From positions 496,001-560,000 of the forward strand of contig NZ_BNEL01000003.1 in NCBI RefSeq assembly GCF_018327685.1: a stretch of DNA of 64,000 nucleotides, in the 5' to 3' direction. Shown piece after piece: positions 17,702-26,667 of this stretch. A program made the translations under genes and the position numbers. This stretch comes from Streptomyces sp. TS71-3 (GTDB lineage Bacteria > Actinomycetota > Actinomycetes > Streptomycetales > Streptomycetaceae). How positions within the stretch are numbered: position 1 is the first letter of the stretch; each line of letters starts with the position of its first letter. The notes under the pieces are model-generated. The model was given only the letters and a program-made list of their open reading frames with translations, did no database searches and was not told where the DNA came from.

Positions 17702-18598
17702 ATGATCGTCATTACCGCCCCTACCGGAAACATCGGGCACCAGGTCCTCGACACCGTCCTCGCCGACGGCCGCCGGCCGGTCCGCGTCATCGTCCGCGAC
17801 CCGGCCAAGCTGCCTGATGACGTCCGGGACCGGGTCGAGGTGGTCCGGGGCTCGCACGGCGACCCCGAGATCGTGGGCCGCGCCTTCGACGGCGCCGACG
17901 CGCTGTTCTGGCTGCTGCCGACGGACCACCGCGCCGCCAGCGTAGACGAGGCGTACACCGGATTCTCCCGCCCCGCGGCCGAGGCGGTGCGCAGCCGCGG
18001 CGTCAAGCACGTCGTGGGGGTCTCCGCCCTGGGCCGCGGCACCGCGCACGCCGGGCGGGCCGGGCTCGTGACGGGTTCCCTGGCGATGGACGACCTGATG
18101 GCGGGCACCGGCACGGCGTACCGCGCGCTGGCCGCGGCCTCGTTCATGGACAACGTGGTGCGGCAGGCGGCGGTGATCAGGGATCAGGGCGCGTTCTTCG
18201 GCGTCGTCTCCCCCGACCGTCCCGCGCCCGCCGTGGCCACGCGTGACATCGCGGCCGTCGCCGCCCGCCTGCTGCTCGACACGGCGTGGGACGGTCAGGA
18301 GGAGGTGCCGCTGCTCGGCCCCGAGAACCTGTCGTACGACGACATGGCGGCCGTCGCCTCCGAGGTGCTCGGCACGCCGGTGCGGTACCGGCAGATCGGC
18401 GGTGAGGCGCTGAAGCGGCAGATGATCGACGGCGGCGCGTCCGAGGCGATCGCCCAGGGCATGGTGGACATGGTCCTCGCGAAGGACGACGGCCTGGACG
18501 ACGGGGTCGCCCGCGCGGCGCGGCACGCCGCGGAGACGCCGACCACGTTCCGGCAGTGGTGCGAGGGGGTGCTGCGGCCGGCGGTACGGGGCGCCTGA
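17702..18598 (+). CDS. NmrA-like NAD(P)H-binding protein
   Basis: This 298-residue atypical short-chain dehydrogenase starts MIVITAPTGNIGHQVLDTVL, the glycine-rich Rossmann motif (G-x-x-G-x-x-x-x) being APTGNIG. It continues with GVKHVVGVSALGRG and a C-terminal NmrA-like domain. Close relatives include NAD(P)H:quinone-sensing or azoreductase-like QorB-type proteins. ATG 17702 has GGAGAGC upstream; the TTG at 17666 would overlap the operator and is rejected. It is probably induced when the divergent TetR repressor binds a ligand such as a quinone or electrophile. Confidence 0.9.
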   Translation: MIVITAPTGNIGHQVLDTVLADGRRPVRVIVRDPAKLPDDVRDRVEVVRGSHGDPEIVGRAFDGADALFWLLPTDHRAASVDEAYTGFSRPAAEAVRSRGVKHVVGVSALGRGTAHAGRAGLVTGSLAMDDLMAGTGTAYRALAAASFMDNVVRQAAVIRDQGAFFGVVSPDRPAPAVATRDIAAVAARLLLDTAWDGQEEVPLLGPENLSYDDMAAVASEVLGTPVRYRQIGGEALKRQMIDGGASEAIAQGMVDMVLAKDDGLDDGVARAARHAAETPTTFRQWCEGVLRPAVRGA

Positions 18599-18642
18599 AC
18601 CGCACCCCTCTGCTGCCGGTGGCCCGGTCACGACGGAAACGG

Positions 18643-18950
18643 TCGCGCAGTTCCCCGCTGGGCGGGCTGCGCCCGCAGGCGACACGACAGAAACCGCCCC
18701 TTCCGGACCAGGACGACCTACCGCTTGATCGTGGCTGGTCGCGCAGTTCCCCGCGCCCCTTTCACAGCGGGCTGCGCCCGCAAAACACGACCGAAACCGC
18801 CCCTTTCCGATCAGGACGACCTGCGGCTCGTCGTGGCTGGTCGCGCAGTTCCCCGCGCCCCTTTCGGGGCGCTGGAGTGTCGGTCACCAGTGCGCCCTGA
18901 AGGGGCGCGGGGCTGTGTCCCATATGCGGCTCCGCCGCGTGGGCGCGAGC
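18643..18950. repeat. R1 repeat cluster between the NmrA-like gene and the MFS gene
   Basis: The 468-bp gap 18599-19066 has no gene. It holds a truncated R1 core at 18643-18657, full inverted cores at 18739-18759 and 18841-18861, and a variant at 18902 reading AGGGGCGCGGGGCTGTGTCC followed by CATATGCGGCTCCGCCGCGT. The spacers between cores repeat GGGCTGCGCCCGC and GACCGAAACCGCCCCTTTCC text at about 102-bp spacing. The genes on both sides converge here, so the block could end transcription from both. Confidence 0.8.
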
Positions 18951-19066
18951 GACCACCACTCACGGAAGGTCCGGACACAACAGAGAACCACCCCACCGAG
19001 CCGGCGACGGGGCGCAGCCCCATGAGGAGGACGGGGTGACCCGACGGCACACGGCTGAACGCGGCG

Positions 19067-20944
19067 CTACGCCGCTGTTGCCAGTTCCTTCCGTGGAACG
19101 AACTGCACCGTCCGCCGCCCCCGCCGCAGATCCACCTTGATCCGCAGGTTGGCAGCCCGTACCAGCATCAGGCCGACCACGACCGCCGCCGTCGCGCAGA
19201 CCAGGCCGCCGACGCAGAAGCTGACCCGGACACCGAAGGAGTCGGCGAGCCAGCCGAAGAGCGGGCCGCCGAGCGGGGTGCCGCCGGTGAAGACCATCAT
19301 GAACAGGCTCATCACCCGGCCCCGCATCTCCGGATCCGTCGCCATCTGCACGGAGGAGTTCGCGGTGACGTTGGTGGTCATACCGGCGATGCCGATCGGC
19401 ACCACCAGCACCACGAACATCCAGTAGGACGGCGCCCAGGACGCCGCCATCTCCAGGACGGCCATGGTCAGGCCCGCCCCGATCAGCATCCGCTGCGTGG
19501 TCCTGCGGCGCCGCGCGGCGAGCAGCGCGCCGAGCAGGGAGCCGCCGGCCATCAGGATGTTGAACAGGCCGTACATCCCGACGCCGCCGTGGAAGATGTC
19601 GTTGGCGTAGGCGCTGAGCCAGATCGGGAAGTTGAACGCGAACGTGCCGACGAAGCCGATCAGGACGATCGGCCAGATCAGCTCCGGGTGCCCGCTGACG
19701 TACTTCAGGCCCTCGCGGAGCTGGCCCTTGCCGCGTGCGGTGGGCCGGATCGCGTGCAGCTCGCTCGGGCGCATCAGCAGCAGGCCCGTGAGCGGCGCGA
19801 GGAAGGACAGGCCGTTGGCGAGGAACGCCCAGCCGGGGCCGACGGCCGCGGTCAGCGCGCTGGCGACGGCGGGGCCGATGAGGCGGGCGGACTGGAAGTT
19901 CGCCGAGTTCAGGCTGACGGCGTTGCGCACCCGGCTCGGGCCGACCATCTCGGAGACGAAGGTCTGCCGGGTGGGGTTGTCGACGACGGTGACCAGGCCC
20001 GTCCAGAACGCCGCCAGGTACACGTGCCAGACCTGCACCACGCCGCTGAGGGTGAGCGCGGCCAGCATCAGGCCGCTGATGCTCATCGCGCTCTGGGTGC
20101 AGAACAGCAGCTTCCGCTTGGCGAAGCGGTCGGCGATGAGGCCGCCGTACAGGCCGAAGAGCAGCATCGGCAGGAACTGCATCGCGGTGGTGATGCCCAC
20201 CGCCGCGGAGGAGCCCGTCAGGCTCAGCACCAGCCAGTCCTGGGTGATCCGGGACATCCAGGTGCCGGTGTTGGAGATCACGGCCCCGGAGGCGAACAGC
20301 CGGTAGTTGCGGATCCGCAGCGAGGAGAACATCCCGTCCCGGGGGCCGGGTGGCGTGCCCGGGTCCTTGGGACCGCCGAGGGCGGCGGCGGAGGAGGAGC
20401 CGGCGCCCGGCCCGGCGGCGCGCCGGCTGCCCGGTGCGCCAGGGGCGGCGGGGGCGGCGGGGGCGCCAGGGGCGGCGGCGGGGGCAGGGGCAGGCGCGGA
20501 ATGCTGCCCGGACGGAACCGGAGCGACGGGATCCGAGGTGACCGAGGCCGCGGCGACGGGGTCCGGTGCGGCGGAGTCCGGTGCGGCGGAGTCCTGTACG
20601 GCGGGGTCCGGTACGGCGGGATCGAGGATGCCGGGCTCGCAGCCACCCGGATCACGGCTGCCGGACTCGGAGGCGCCCTCATCGAGGGCCACGGGGTCGG
20701 AAACGCGCCGGTCGAGGGCTGCCGCGTCAGAAACGCCCTGGTCAGGGGCTGCCGGGTCAGAAACTCCCCGGTCAAGGGCCGCCGGGTCAGTCACTCCCCG
20801 GTCAGGATTCGCGGGGTCAGAAACCCCCGGGTCAGGGTTCGCCGGCTCGCAGGCGCCCTGGTCAAGGGTCGCCGGGTGCTGCGGGTGCCGGGTGGGGTCG
20901 GGTATCGGTGCGGGGGCGGAATCTGCTCCGGATCCCGTACTCAA
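19067..20944 (-). CDS. MFS transporter with long repetitive N-terminal tail
   Basis: The 625-residue protein has a normal ~410-residue DHA3/enterobactin-exporter-like MFS core (SLRIRNYRLFASGAVISNTG, GLYGGLIADRFAKRKLLFCT, NPTRQTFVSEMVGPSRVRNA, twelve predicted helices). Before it are ~210 residues of low-complexity sequence with about 11-residue repeats of the form DRGVSDPAxPD. TTG at 20944 is the start: AAGGAGG lies 8 nt upstream and the product begins STGSGADSAPAP as family members do. The upstream MarR gene on the same strand probably represses it, so it is likely a drug or metabolite exporter. Confidence 0.9.
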   Translation of the reverse strand: MSTGSGADSAPAPIPDPTRHPQHPATLDQGACEPANPDPGVSDPANPDRGVTDPAALDRGVSDPAAPDQGVSDAAALDRRVSDPVALDEGASESGSRDPGGCEPGILDPAVPDPAVQDSAAPDSAAPDPVAAASVTSDPVAPVPSGQHSAPAPAPAAAPGAPAAPAAPGAPGSRRAAGPGAGSSSAAALGGPKDPGTPPGPRDGMFSSLRIRNYRLFASGAVISNTGTWMSRITQDWLVLSLTGSSAAVGITTAMQFLPMLLFGLYGGLIADRFAKRKLLFCTQSAMSISGLMLAALTLSGVVQVWHVYLAAFWTGLVTVVDNPTRQTFVSEMVGPSRVRNAVSLNSANFQSARLIGPAVASALTAAVGPGWAFLANGLSFLAPLTGLLLMRPSELHAIRPTARGKGQLREGLKYVSGHPELIWPIVLIGFVGTFAFNFPIWLSAYANDIFHGGVGMYGLFNILMAGGSLLGALLAARRRRTTQRMLIGAGLTMAVLEMAASWAPSYWMFVVLVVPIGIAGMTTNVTANSSVQMATDPEMRGRVMSLFMMVFTGGTPLGGPLFGWLADSFGVRVSFCVGGLVCATAAVVVGLMLVRAANLRIKVDLRRGRRTVQFVPRKELATAA

Positions 20945-21065
20945 AGGGGTTCGCCTCCTTGGCGGGTGGGCACGCGAGGCGTGCCGCGATCGGGTGCGTG
21001 TACGTGCGCGTCTGCATGTACGTGTACGTGTGCGGGGGTGGACGGGGACTCGACGGGCGGGCGGG

Positions 21066-21503
21066 TCAGCGGTGGGCCAGCTTCTCCAGTACCGGGGCGG
21101 CGGCCCGAAGCTTCGCCCACTCCTCCTCGTCGAGGCCCGCCGCAAGGTCCGCCAGCCATGCGTTACGCCGGCGGCGGCTCTCCTCCAGCATGGCCTCCGC
21201 TCGCTCGGTCTGCGTGACGACCTTCTGGCGCCGGTCCTCCGGGTGCGGCTCCAGACGGACCAGGCCCTTGGCCTCCAGCAGCGCCACGATGCGCGTCATC
21301 GAAGGCGGCTGCACATGCTCCTTTCGGGCGAGCTCACCCGGTGTGGCCGTGCCACAGCGGGCCAGGGTGCCCAGCACCGACATCTCCGTCGGGCTGAGCG
21401 ACTCGTCGACCCGCTGGTGCTTGAGTCGACGCGACAGGCGCATGACCGCGGAACGCAGCGCGTTCACGGCGGCGGCGTCATCGCCCAGGGAAAGATCCGG
21501 CAT
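21066..21503 (-). CDS. MarR-family transcriptional regulator
   Basis: The 145-residue protein shows the winged helix of MarR: LSPTEMSVLGTLARCG, TPGELARKEHVQPPSMTRIV, then the wing GLVRLEPHPEDRRQKVV. It lies directly upstream of the MFS gene on the same strand, a common pairing in which MarR represses the pump until a toxic ligand binds. An imperfect palindrome lies over its own promoter. Confidence 0.93.
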   Translation of the reverse strand: MPDLSLGDDAAAVNALRSAVMRLSRRLKHQRVDESLSPTEMSVLGTLARCGTATPGELARKEHVQPPSMTRIVALLEAKGLVRLEPHPEDRRQKVVTQTERAEAMLEESRRRRNAWLADLAAGLDEEEWAKLRAAAPVLEKLAHR

Positions 21504-21512
21504 GGTCTTTAG

Positions 21513-21539
21513 GGTAACTCATTACTCTGGCTAAGTACC
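21513..21539. promoter_or_regulatory. candidate MarR operator
   Basis: The AT-rich stretch between the MarR start and the CopG-like gene contains an imperfect inverted repeat with outer arms GGTAACT and AGTACC (21513-21519 and 21534-21539). It covers the region where the marR -10 would lie, which fits autoregulation. Confidence 0.4.
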
Positions 21540-21667
21540 ACTGTGACACTCGTCCCCCCAGCGCAATGCCCACCGGATCCCCACAGGAAGCCCCTGCTCA
21601 CCCAAACGAGTGACGCGGTGCCGGAAAGTGATACAAACCCCGGTCGCGCCCCGGGACCCTCGTGTCC

Positions 21668-21853
21668 ATGGGGACCAACGTGCTCAGCCTGCGGATAGAC
21701 GACCAGCTCCTCGACCGCCTGCGGAAGCACGCCGCACGAAGGGGCGTGAGCGTGCAGGACTACGTCCTCCAGATGCTCGTCCGCGACGACTTCGACGAGC
21801 GGTTCAGCGCCGCGGTGGAGGAGACGGAGCGCTTCTACGGCGTCGGCGGCTGA
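21668..21853 (+). CDS. small ribbon-helix-helix (CopG-like) protein
   Basis: The 61-residue product MGTNVLSLRIDDQLLDRLRK continues HAARRGVSVQDYVLQMLVRD. The pattern of a beta strand (VLSLRID) and two helices is that of ribbon-helix-helix DNA-binding proteins such as CopG or antitoxins. No toxin gene follows, so an antitoxin role is not supported. ATG 21668 is used; GTG 21662 would add two residues. Divergent from marR. Confidence 0.75.
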   Translation: MGTNVLSLRIDDQLLDRLRKHAARRGVSVQDYVLQMLVRDDFDERFSAAVEETERFYGVGG

Positions 21854-21959
21854 GCAGCGGGAAGCGGTCGCACCCATTCCCCGCCCCGGTGGCGCCCGGC
21901 GAGGGGCGTGGAGGGCGTGGGGGCGTGGAGGGCGTGGGTCCCCTGGGGGCTGCGGGGCC

Positions 21960-23408
21960 TCAGAGCAGCCCCAGCGCCGGCATCAGGTAGAAGAAGGCGA
22001 AGACCACCGAGACCACGTACATCGGCACCGGCACCTCGCGCCACCGCCCCACCACGAGCCTCAGCACCACGAACGCGATGAAGCCCATCCCGATGCCGTT
22101 GGTGATCGAGTAGGTGAAGGGCATCAGGAGCATCGTCAGGAACGCCGGGATGGCGATCGTGAAGTCGCTCCAGTCGATCTCGGTGATCGACCCGGCGAAG
22201 ATCAGGAAGCCGACGGTGACCAGCGCGGGCGTCGCCGCCTGCGACGGCACCATGGTGGCGAGGGGCGTCAGGAAGAGGGCGACCACGAAGAGTCCGCCCG
22301 TGACCAGGTTGGCGAGGCCGGTGCGGGCCCCCTCGCCGACGCCCGCCGTGGACTCCACGTAACAGGTCGTCGCCGACGAGGACGTGGCGCCGCCGGCCGC
22401 CACGGCTATGCCGTCCACGAAGAGCACGCGGCCCATCCCCGGCATGTTCCCGCGATCGTCCGTCAGGCCGGCCTCGTCGCCGATGCCCATGATCGTGCCC
22501 ATCGCGTCGAAGAAGCTGGACAGCAGCACGCTGAAGACGAACAGCACGCCCGTCACGACGCCGACCTCGTGGAAGCCGCCGAACAGGCTGACCTTGCCGA
22601 GCAGTCCGAAGTCCGGGTTCGCCACCGGGTTGCCGGGCCACTCCGGAGTGGTCAGGCCCCAGGACGGCACGTGCCCGACCGCGTTGATGATCACCGCGAC
22701 GACCGTCATGGCGATGATGCTGATCAGGATCGCGCCCGGCACCTTGCGCACCAGCAGCGCCATGGTGAGCAGCACCCCCAACGCGAACACCAGCACCGGC
22801 CATCCGTTCAGCCGGCCGTCCATGCCGAGCTGGACCGGGACGGTGGTGTGGGCGGCGTCCGGGATGCGCGTGACGAAGCCGGAGTCGACCAGGCCGATCA
22901 GCAGGATGAACAGGCCGATGCCGATGGCGATGCCCTTGCGCAGGCCGTGCGGCACCGCGTTCATCACCCGCTCCCGCAGGCCCGTGGCGACCAGCACCAT
23001 CACGATGAAGCCGGCCAGCACCACCATGCCCATCGCGTCCGGCCAGGTCATCCGGGGCGCGAGTTGCAGCGCCACGACGGTGTTCACACCGAGCCCGGCG
23101 GCCAGCGCGATGGGGACGTTGCCTATGACGCCCATCAGCAGCGTGGTGAACGCCGCGGTCAGCGCGGTCGCCGTGACCAGCTGCCCGTTGTCCAGGTGGT
23201 GGCCGTTGATGTCGTGCGCGCTGCTGAGGATGATCGGGTTCAGCACGATGATGTAGGCCATCGCGAAGAAGGTGGCGAAGCCGCCGCGGATCTCCCTGGC
23301 GAAGCTCGATCCCCGCTCGGAGATCTTGAAGTAGCGGTCTATCGCGTCCCGCGGAGGCTGGGGACCGGCCTCGGCGGTGTCGCGGCCGGCCTCGGCGGTG
23401 TTCGGCAT
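21960..23408 (-). CDS. NCS2-family (AzgA-like) purine permease
   Basis: The 482-residue membrane protein begins with a cytoplasmic DRYFKISERGSSFAREIRGG, then GFATFFAMAYIIVLNPIILS, GLGVNTVVA, the signature DAMGTIMGIGDEAGLTDDRG and SSSATTCYVESTAGVGEGAR. These are the marks of AzgA/PbuG-type hypoxanthine, guanine or adenine proton symporters with 12-14 helices. Length and start are typical. It supplies purines for salvage. No riboswitch was recognised in its leader. Confidence 0.94.
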   Translation of the reverse strand: MPNTAEAGRDTAEAGPQPPRDAIDRYFKISERGSSFAREIRGGFATFFAMAYIIVLNPIILSSAHDINGHHLDNGQLVTATALTAAFTTLLMGVIGNVPIALAAGLGVNTVVALQLAPRMTWPDAMGMVVLAGFIVMVLVATGLRERVMNAVPHGLRKGIAIGIGLFILLIGLVDSGFVTRIPDAAHTTVPVQLGMDGRLNGWPVLVFALGVLLTMALLVRKVPGAILISIIAMTVVAVIINAVGHVPSWGLTTPEWPGNPVANPDFGLLGKVSLFGGFHEVGVVTGVLFVFSVLLSSFFDAMGTIMGIGDEAGLTDDRGNMPGMGRVLFVDGIAVAAGGATSSSATTCYVESTAGVGEGARTGLANLVTGGLFVVALFLTPLATMVPSQAATPALVTVGFLIFAGSITEIDWSDFTIAIPAFLTMLLMPFTYSITNGIGMGFIAFVVLRLVVGRWREVPVPMYVVSVVFAFFYLMPALGLL

Positions 23409-23730
23409 GCGGGGACCTCTGGAGTTCGGAAGCGGAGCCGACGCTTTTTATAGCGGCCGGGTGTGCCCCGAACCAGCGCGGGATTGTTTCCTTATGAATA
23501 CATCACGGACGCCGTCGGGCTCTGCGCCCCCGTTATCCGCTTTACGTCCGGAAACGACCGCATTTATCTCGGCGTCAGACGCGCATCAGACGCGGCTCAG
23601 GCGAGGCTCAGACGCGGCTCAGATACCGATCAGGCGCGGAAGGGTGCGGAACATCACGCCGCCCCGCGCGGCGCCCGAGCGCCGCCCGAGCCCCGTAGGA
23701 CCCCGAACGGCCCGCACGTAAGCTGAGCGC
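23409..23730. other. gene-free leader region between the purine permease and the DUF2530 gene
   Basis: This 322-bp divergent gap has no convincing gene. It contains a relatively AT-rich patch (TTTTTATAGCGG near 23447 and TTTCCTTATGAATACATC near 23488), which is the likely promoter area for the permease. From about 23575 to 23640 short direct repeats of CAGACGCGGCTCAG occur three times. I looked for a purine riboswitch fold and did not see its conserved core. Confidence 0.5.
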
Positions 23731-24006
23731 ATGCCCGGAGTCCCCAGATCCTTTCGCCAGCCGGTCAGGCACGAAGCCCCCGACCCCCTGGAAGGCCCCG
23801 TCGTCGCCACCATCACCGGCGGCACGATCATCTGGTTCGTCCTCTTCCTCGCGCAGCTCCCCTTCTACGGGTGGTTCCACTCCCACGGCCACACCTGGTG
23901 GCTGTGGACCTGCCTCACCGGCGGGGTCCTCGGCACCTTCGGCATCTGGTACGTGCGGCGGCGCGACGCGGCGATAAAGCGGGCTGCGGGCAGCGCCGAG
24001 CAGTAG
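23731..24006 (+). CDS. DUF2530 two-helix membrane protein
   Basis: The 91-residue protein has two hydrophobic segments, GGTIIWFVLFLAQLPFYGWF and WWLWTCLTGGVLGTFGIWYV, followed by a basic RRRDAAIKR tail. The PDPLEGP...VATITGGTIIWFV pattern is that of the DUF2530 family found across actinobacteria next to permease genes. The function is unknown; it is an inner membrane protein by topology. Confidence 0.88.
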   Translation: MPGVPRSFRQPVRHEAPDPLEGPVVATITGGTIIWFVLFLAQLPFYGWFHSHGHTWWLWTCLTGGVLGTFGIWYVRRRDAAIKRAAGSAEQ

Positions 24007-24140
24007 CCGGCGTTCCGGCGCTCCGGCGCCCCACGGGCAGACCGGCCGCGGCGCGAACCGGGCGGCACGCGTACCCGCGGCAACCCGTCCACCGGTACAT
24101 ACATCACCCAAACCGGCATATCCCCCGTACCGTCTGATAC

Positions 24141-26582
24141 ATGGCGGCCAACGACCCGCGCGGAAAGCTCACCCCCCTGCCCACCGACGACGCCGGCACC
24201 CGCGGCCTGACCGCGGCTCAGGTCGCCGAGCGCGTCGCCCGCGGCGAGGTCAACGACATCTCCGTCCGCTCCAGCCGCTCCGCCGTCGACATCGTCCGCG
24301 CCAACGTCCTCACCCGTTTCAACGCCATCATCGGCATCCTCTGGCTGATCATGCTGGCGGTCGCCCCGGTCCAGGACACCCTGTTCGGCTACGTGATCGT
24401 CGCCAACACCGGCATCGGCATCATCCAGGAGCTGCGCGCCAAGAAGACCCTGGACGGCCTCGCCGTGATCGGCGAGGCCAGGCCCACCGTCCGCAGGGAC
24501 GGCCGCGCCGGGCGCGTCGGCACCGCGGACATCGTCCTCGGCGACGTGATCGAGATCGGCCCCGGCGAGAGGATCGTGGTGGACGGCGCCTGCCTGGAGA
24601 GCCGCGGACTGGAGATCGACGAGTCCCTGCTCACCGGCGAACCGGACCCCGTCGCGAAGCGCCCCGGCGACGAGCTGCTGTCCGGCAGCTTCGTGGTCGC
24701 GGGCACGGGCGCGTTCACCGCCACCAAGGTCGGCAGGGACGCCTACGCGGCCCGGCTCACCGAGGAGGCGTCCCGCTTCACGCTGGTCCACTCCGAGCTG
24801 CGCGGCGGCGTCTCCGTGATCCTCAAGTACGTCACGTGGATGATGGTCCCGAGCGCGATCGCGCTGGCGGTCAGCCAGCTCGTGGCACACCACACCGACC
24901 TCAAGATGTCGGTGGCCCGCGCCGTCGGCGGCATCATCCCGATCGTCCCCGAGGGGCTGGTGCTGCTGACGTCGGTGGCCTTCGCGATCGGGGTGATCCG
25001 GCTGGGCCGCCGCCGCTGCCTGGTGCAGGAGCTGCCCGCCATCGAGGGCCTGGCCCGGGTCGACACCGTCTGCCTGGACAAGACGGGCACCCTCACCGAG
25101 GGCGGCATGAGCGTCACCGAGCTGCGCACCCTGGACGGCAGCGACGAGAAGGAGATCCGCGCGGTGCTGGCCGCCCTCGGCGACACCGACCCGCGGCCCA
25201 ACGCCAGCCTGCGCGCCATCATCGACGCCTTCCCCGGCGAGAGGCGCCGGCCGGCGGGGCTCGGCACCCGGGTGCTGCCGTTCTCCTCCGCGCGCGGATA
25301 CAGCGCGGCCCGGCTCGACGCCCCCGACGGCGACACCGCAGGCGACACCGCCGGCGAAGCACCGGCCCCCCGCACCTGGCTGCTCGGCGCCCCCGACGTG
25401 CTGCTGCCCGCCGCCCACCCGCAGCTGACCGCCGCCATCCGCCTGGGCGAACAGGGCATGCGCGTCCTGCTGCTCGCCCGCGCCGCCCGCGACCGCGACG
25501 TGGACGACCCCGACGTCACCGCGGGCGCCCGGCCCACCGCGCTGGTCGTCATGGAGCAGCGGCTGCGCCAGGACGCGCCGGACACCCTGCGGTACTTCGC
25601 CGCCGAGCGAGTGGACACGAAGGTGCTCTCCGGCGACAACGCCGTCTCCGTCGGCGCCGTCGCCGCCAAGCTCGGTCTCGCCGGCGCCGAACGCGCCCTG
25701 GACGCCCGGACGCTGCCCGCCGAACCCGGCGCCATGGCCGAGGCCGTCGAGGCGCACACCGTGTTCGGCCGGGTCGCGCCCCGGCAGAAGCAGCAGATGG
25801 TGCGGGCGCTCCAGTCCCGCGGCCACATCGTGGCGATGACCGGCGACGGCGTGAACGACGTCCTGGCGCTGAAGGACGCCGACGTCGGCGTCTGCATGGG
25901 CTCCGGGTCCGAGGCGACGAAGGCCGTGGCGCAGGTGGTGCTGCTCGACAACACCTTCGCCGCGCTGCCCGCGGTGGTCGCCGAGGGGCGCCGCGTCATC
26001 GGCAACATCACCCGCGTCGCCACGCTCTTCCTGCTGAAGACCGTCTACTCCGTGCTGCTCGCCATCCTGGTGGTGCTCTTCCAGGTGGAGTACCCGTTCC
26101 TGCCGCGGCACCTGACGCTGCTCTCCACGCTCACCATCGGCGTCCCGGCGTTCTTCCTGGCCCTCGCGCCCAACACGGAACGGGCCCGGCCGGACTTCGT
26201 GCGGCGCGTGATGCGGTACGCGATCCCCGGCGGCATCCTCATGGGCGCGGCCACCTTCGCGACGTACATCCTGGCCCGGCACTACTACACGGGCCCCGGC
26301 GCGCTCGACGCGGAGACCAGCGCGGCGACGCTCACTCTCTTCCTGGCCTCGCTGTGGGTGCTCGCGATCGTCGCCCGCCCCTACACGTGGTGGCGGATCC
26401 TCCTGGTGCTGGCGATGGGCCTGTGCTTCCTGCTGGTGCTGACGGTGCCGTGGCTCCAGCGGTTCTTCGCGCTGAAGCTGGTGGGGGCGGTGGTGCCGTG
26501 GGCGGCGGTCCTGATCGCCGCGGTGGCTTCGGCGGGGCTTGAGGTGGTGTGGCGGCGGGCGGGGCGGTACGGGGGTGTTTAG
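24141..26582 (+). CDS. P-type cation-transporting ATPase, CtpE-like
   Basis: The 813-residue ATPase has the actuator motif SLLTGEPDPV, the phosphorylation motif VCLDKTGTLTEGG, the hinge MTGDGVNDVLALKDADVGVC, and the ion-site helix IIPIVPEGLVLLTSVAFAIG. The PEGL form of helix M4 and the HAD hinge place it with P2-like Ca/Mg or CtpE ATPases rather than copper or potassium pumps. Mycobacterial CtpE takes up calcium, so calcium is the best guess. About ten membrane helices are visible, with an extra C-terminal set. A strong hairpin follows its stop. Confidence 0.92.
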   Translation: MAANDPRGKLTPLPTDDAGTRGLTAAQVAERVARGEVNDISVRSSRSAVDIVRANVLTRFNAIIGILWLIMLAVAPVQDTLFGYVIVANTGIGIIQELRAKKTLDGLAVIGEARPTVRRDGRAGRVGTADIVLGDVIEIGPGERIVVDGACLESRGLEIDESLLTGEPDPVAKRPGDELLSGSFVVAGTGAFTATKVGRDAYAARLTEEASRFTLVHSELRGGVSVILKYVTWMMVPSAIALAVSQLVAHHTDLKMSVARAVGGIIPIVPEGLVLLTSVAFAIGVIRLGRRRCLVQELPAIEGLARVDTVCLDKTGTLTEGGMSVTELRTLDGSDEKEIRAVLAALGDTDPRPNASLRAIIDAFPGERRRPAGLGTRVLPFSSARGYSAARLDAPDGDTAGDTAGEAPAPRTWLLGAPDVLLPAAHPQLTAAIRLGEQGMRVLLLARAARDRDVDDPDVTAGARPTALVVMEQRLRQDAPDTLRYFAAERVDTKVLSGDNAVSVGAVAAKLGLAGAERALDARTLPAEPGAMAEAVEAHTVFGRVAPRQKQQMVRALQSRGHIVAMTGDGVNDVLALKDADVGVCMGSGSEATKAVAQVVLLDNTFAALPAVVAEGRRVIGNITRVATLFLLKTVYSVLLAILVVLFQVEYPFLPRHLTLLSTLTIGVPAFFLALAPNTERARPDFVRRVMRYAIPGGILMGAATFATYILARHYYTGPGALDAETSAATLTLFLASLWVLAIVARPYTWWRILLVLAMGLCFLLVLTVPWLQRFFALKLVGAVVPWAAVLIAAVASAGLEVVWRRAGRYGGV

Positions 26583-26595
26583 GCCCGCACACCTC

Positions 26596-26646
26596 ATCGG
26601 GGCTGGGCCCCGGCCTACCCAGGGGGTACCGGGGCGCAGCCCCGAT
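26596..26646. terminator. bidirectional terminator between the P-type ATPase and the sacsin-like gene
   Basis: ATCGGGGCTG (26596-26605) pairs perfectly with CAGCCCCGAT (26637-26646), and inner GGCCCCGG/CCGGGG segments extend the structure. It lies between two convergent genes. Confidence 0.75.
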
Positions 26647-26667
26647 CAGGGCTCGCCCCGTGCGGGG

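Noticed and set aside
21668..21853. Toxin-antitoxin pair based on the CopG-like protein
   Set aside because: No toxin-like gene lies next to it; the neighbours are a MarR regulator and a purine permease.
23409..23730. Purine riboswitch before the NCS2 permease
   Set aside because: I looked for the conserved three-way-junction core and did not find it; the region contains only an AT-rich patch and short direct repeats.
23865..26597. 910-codon minus-strand frame opposite the P-type ATPase
   Set aside because: Antisense shadow: the plus strand carries DKTGT, SLLTGE and GDGVNDV motifs.
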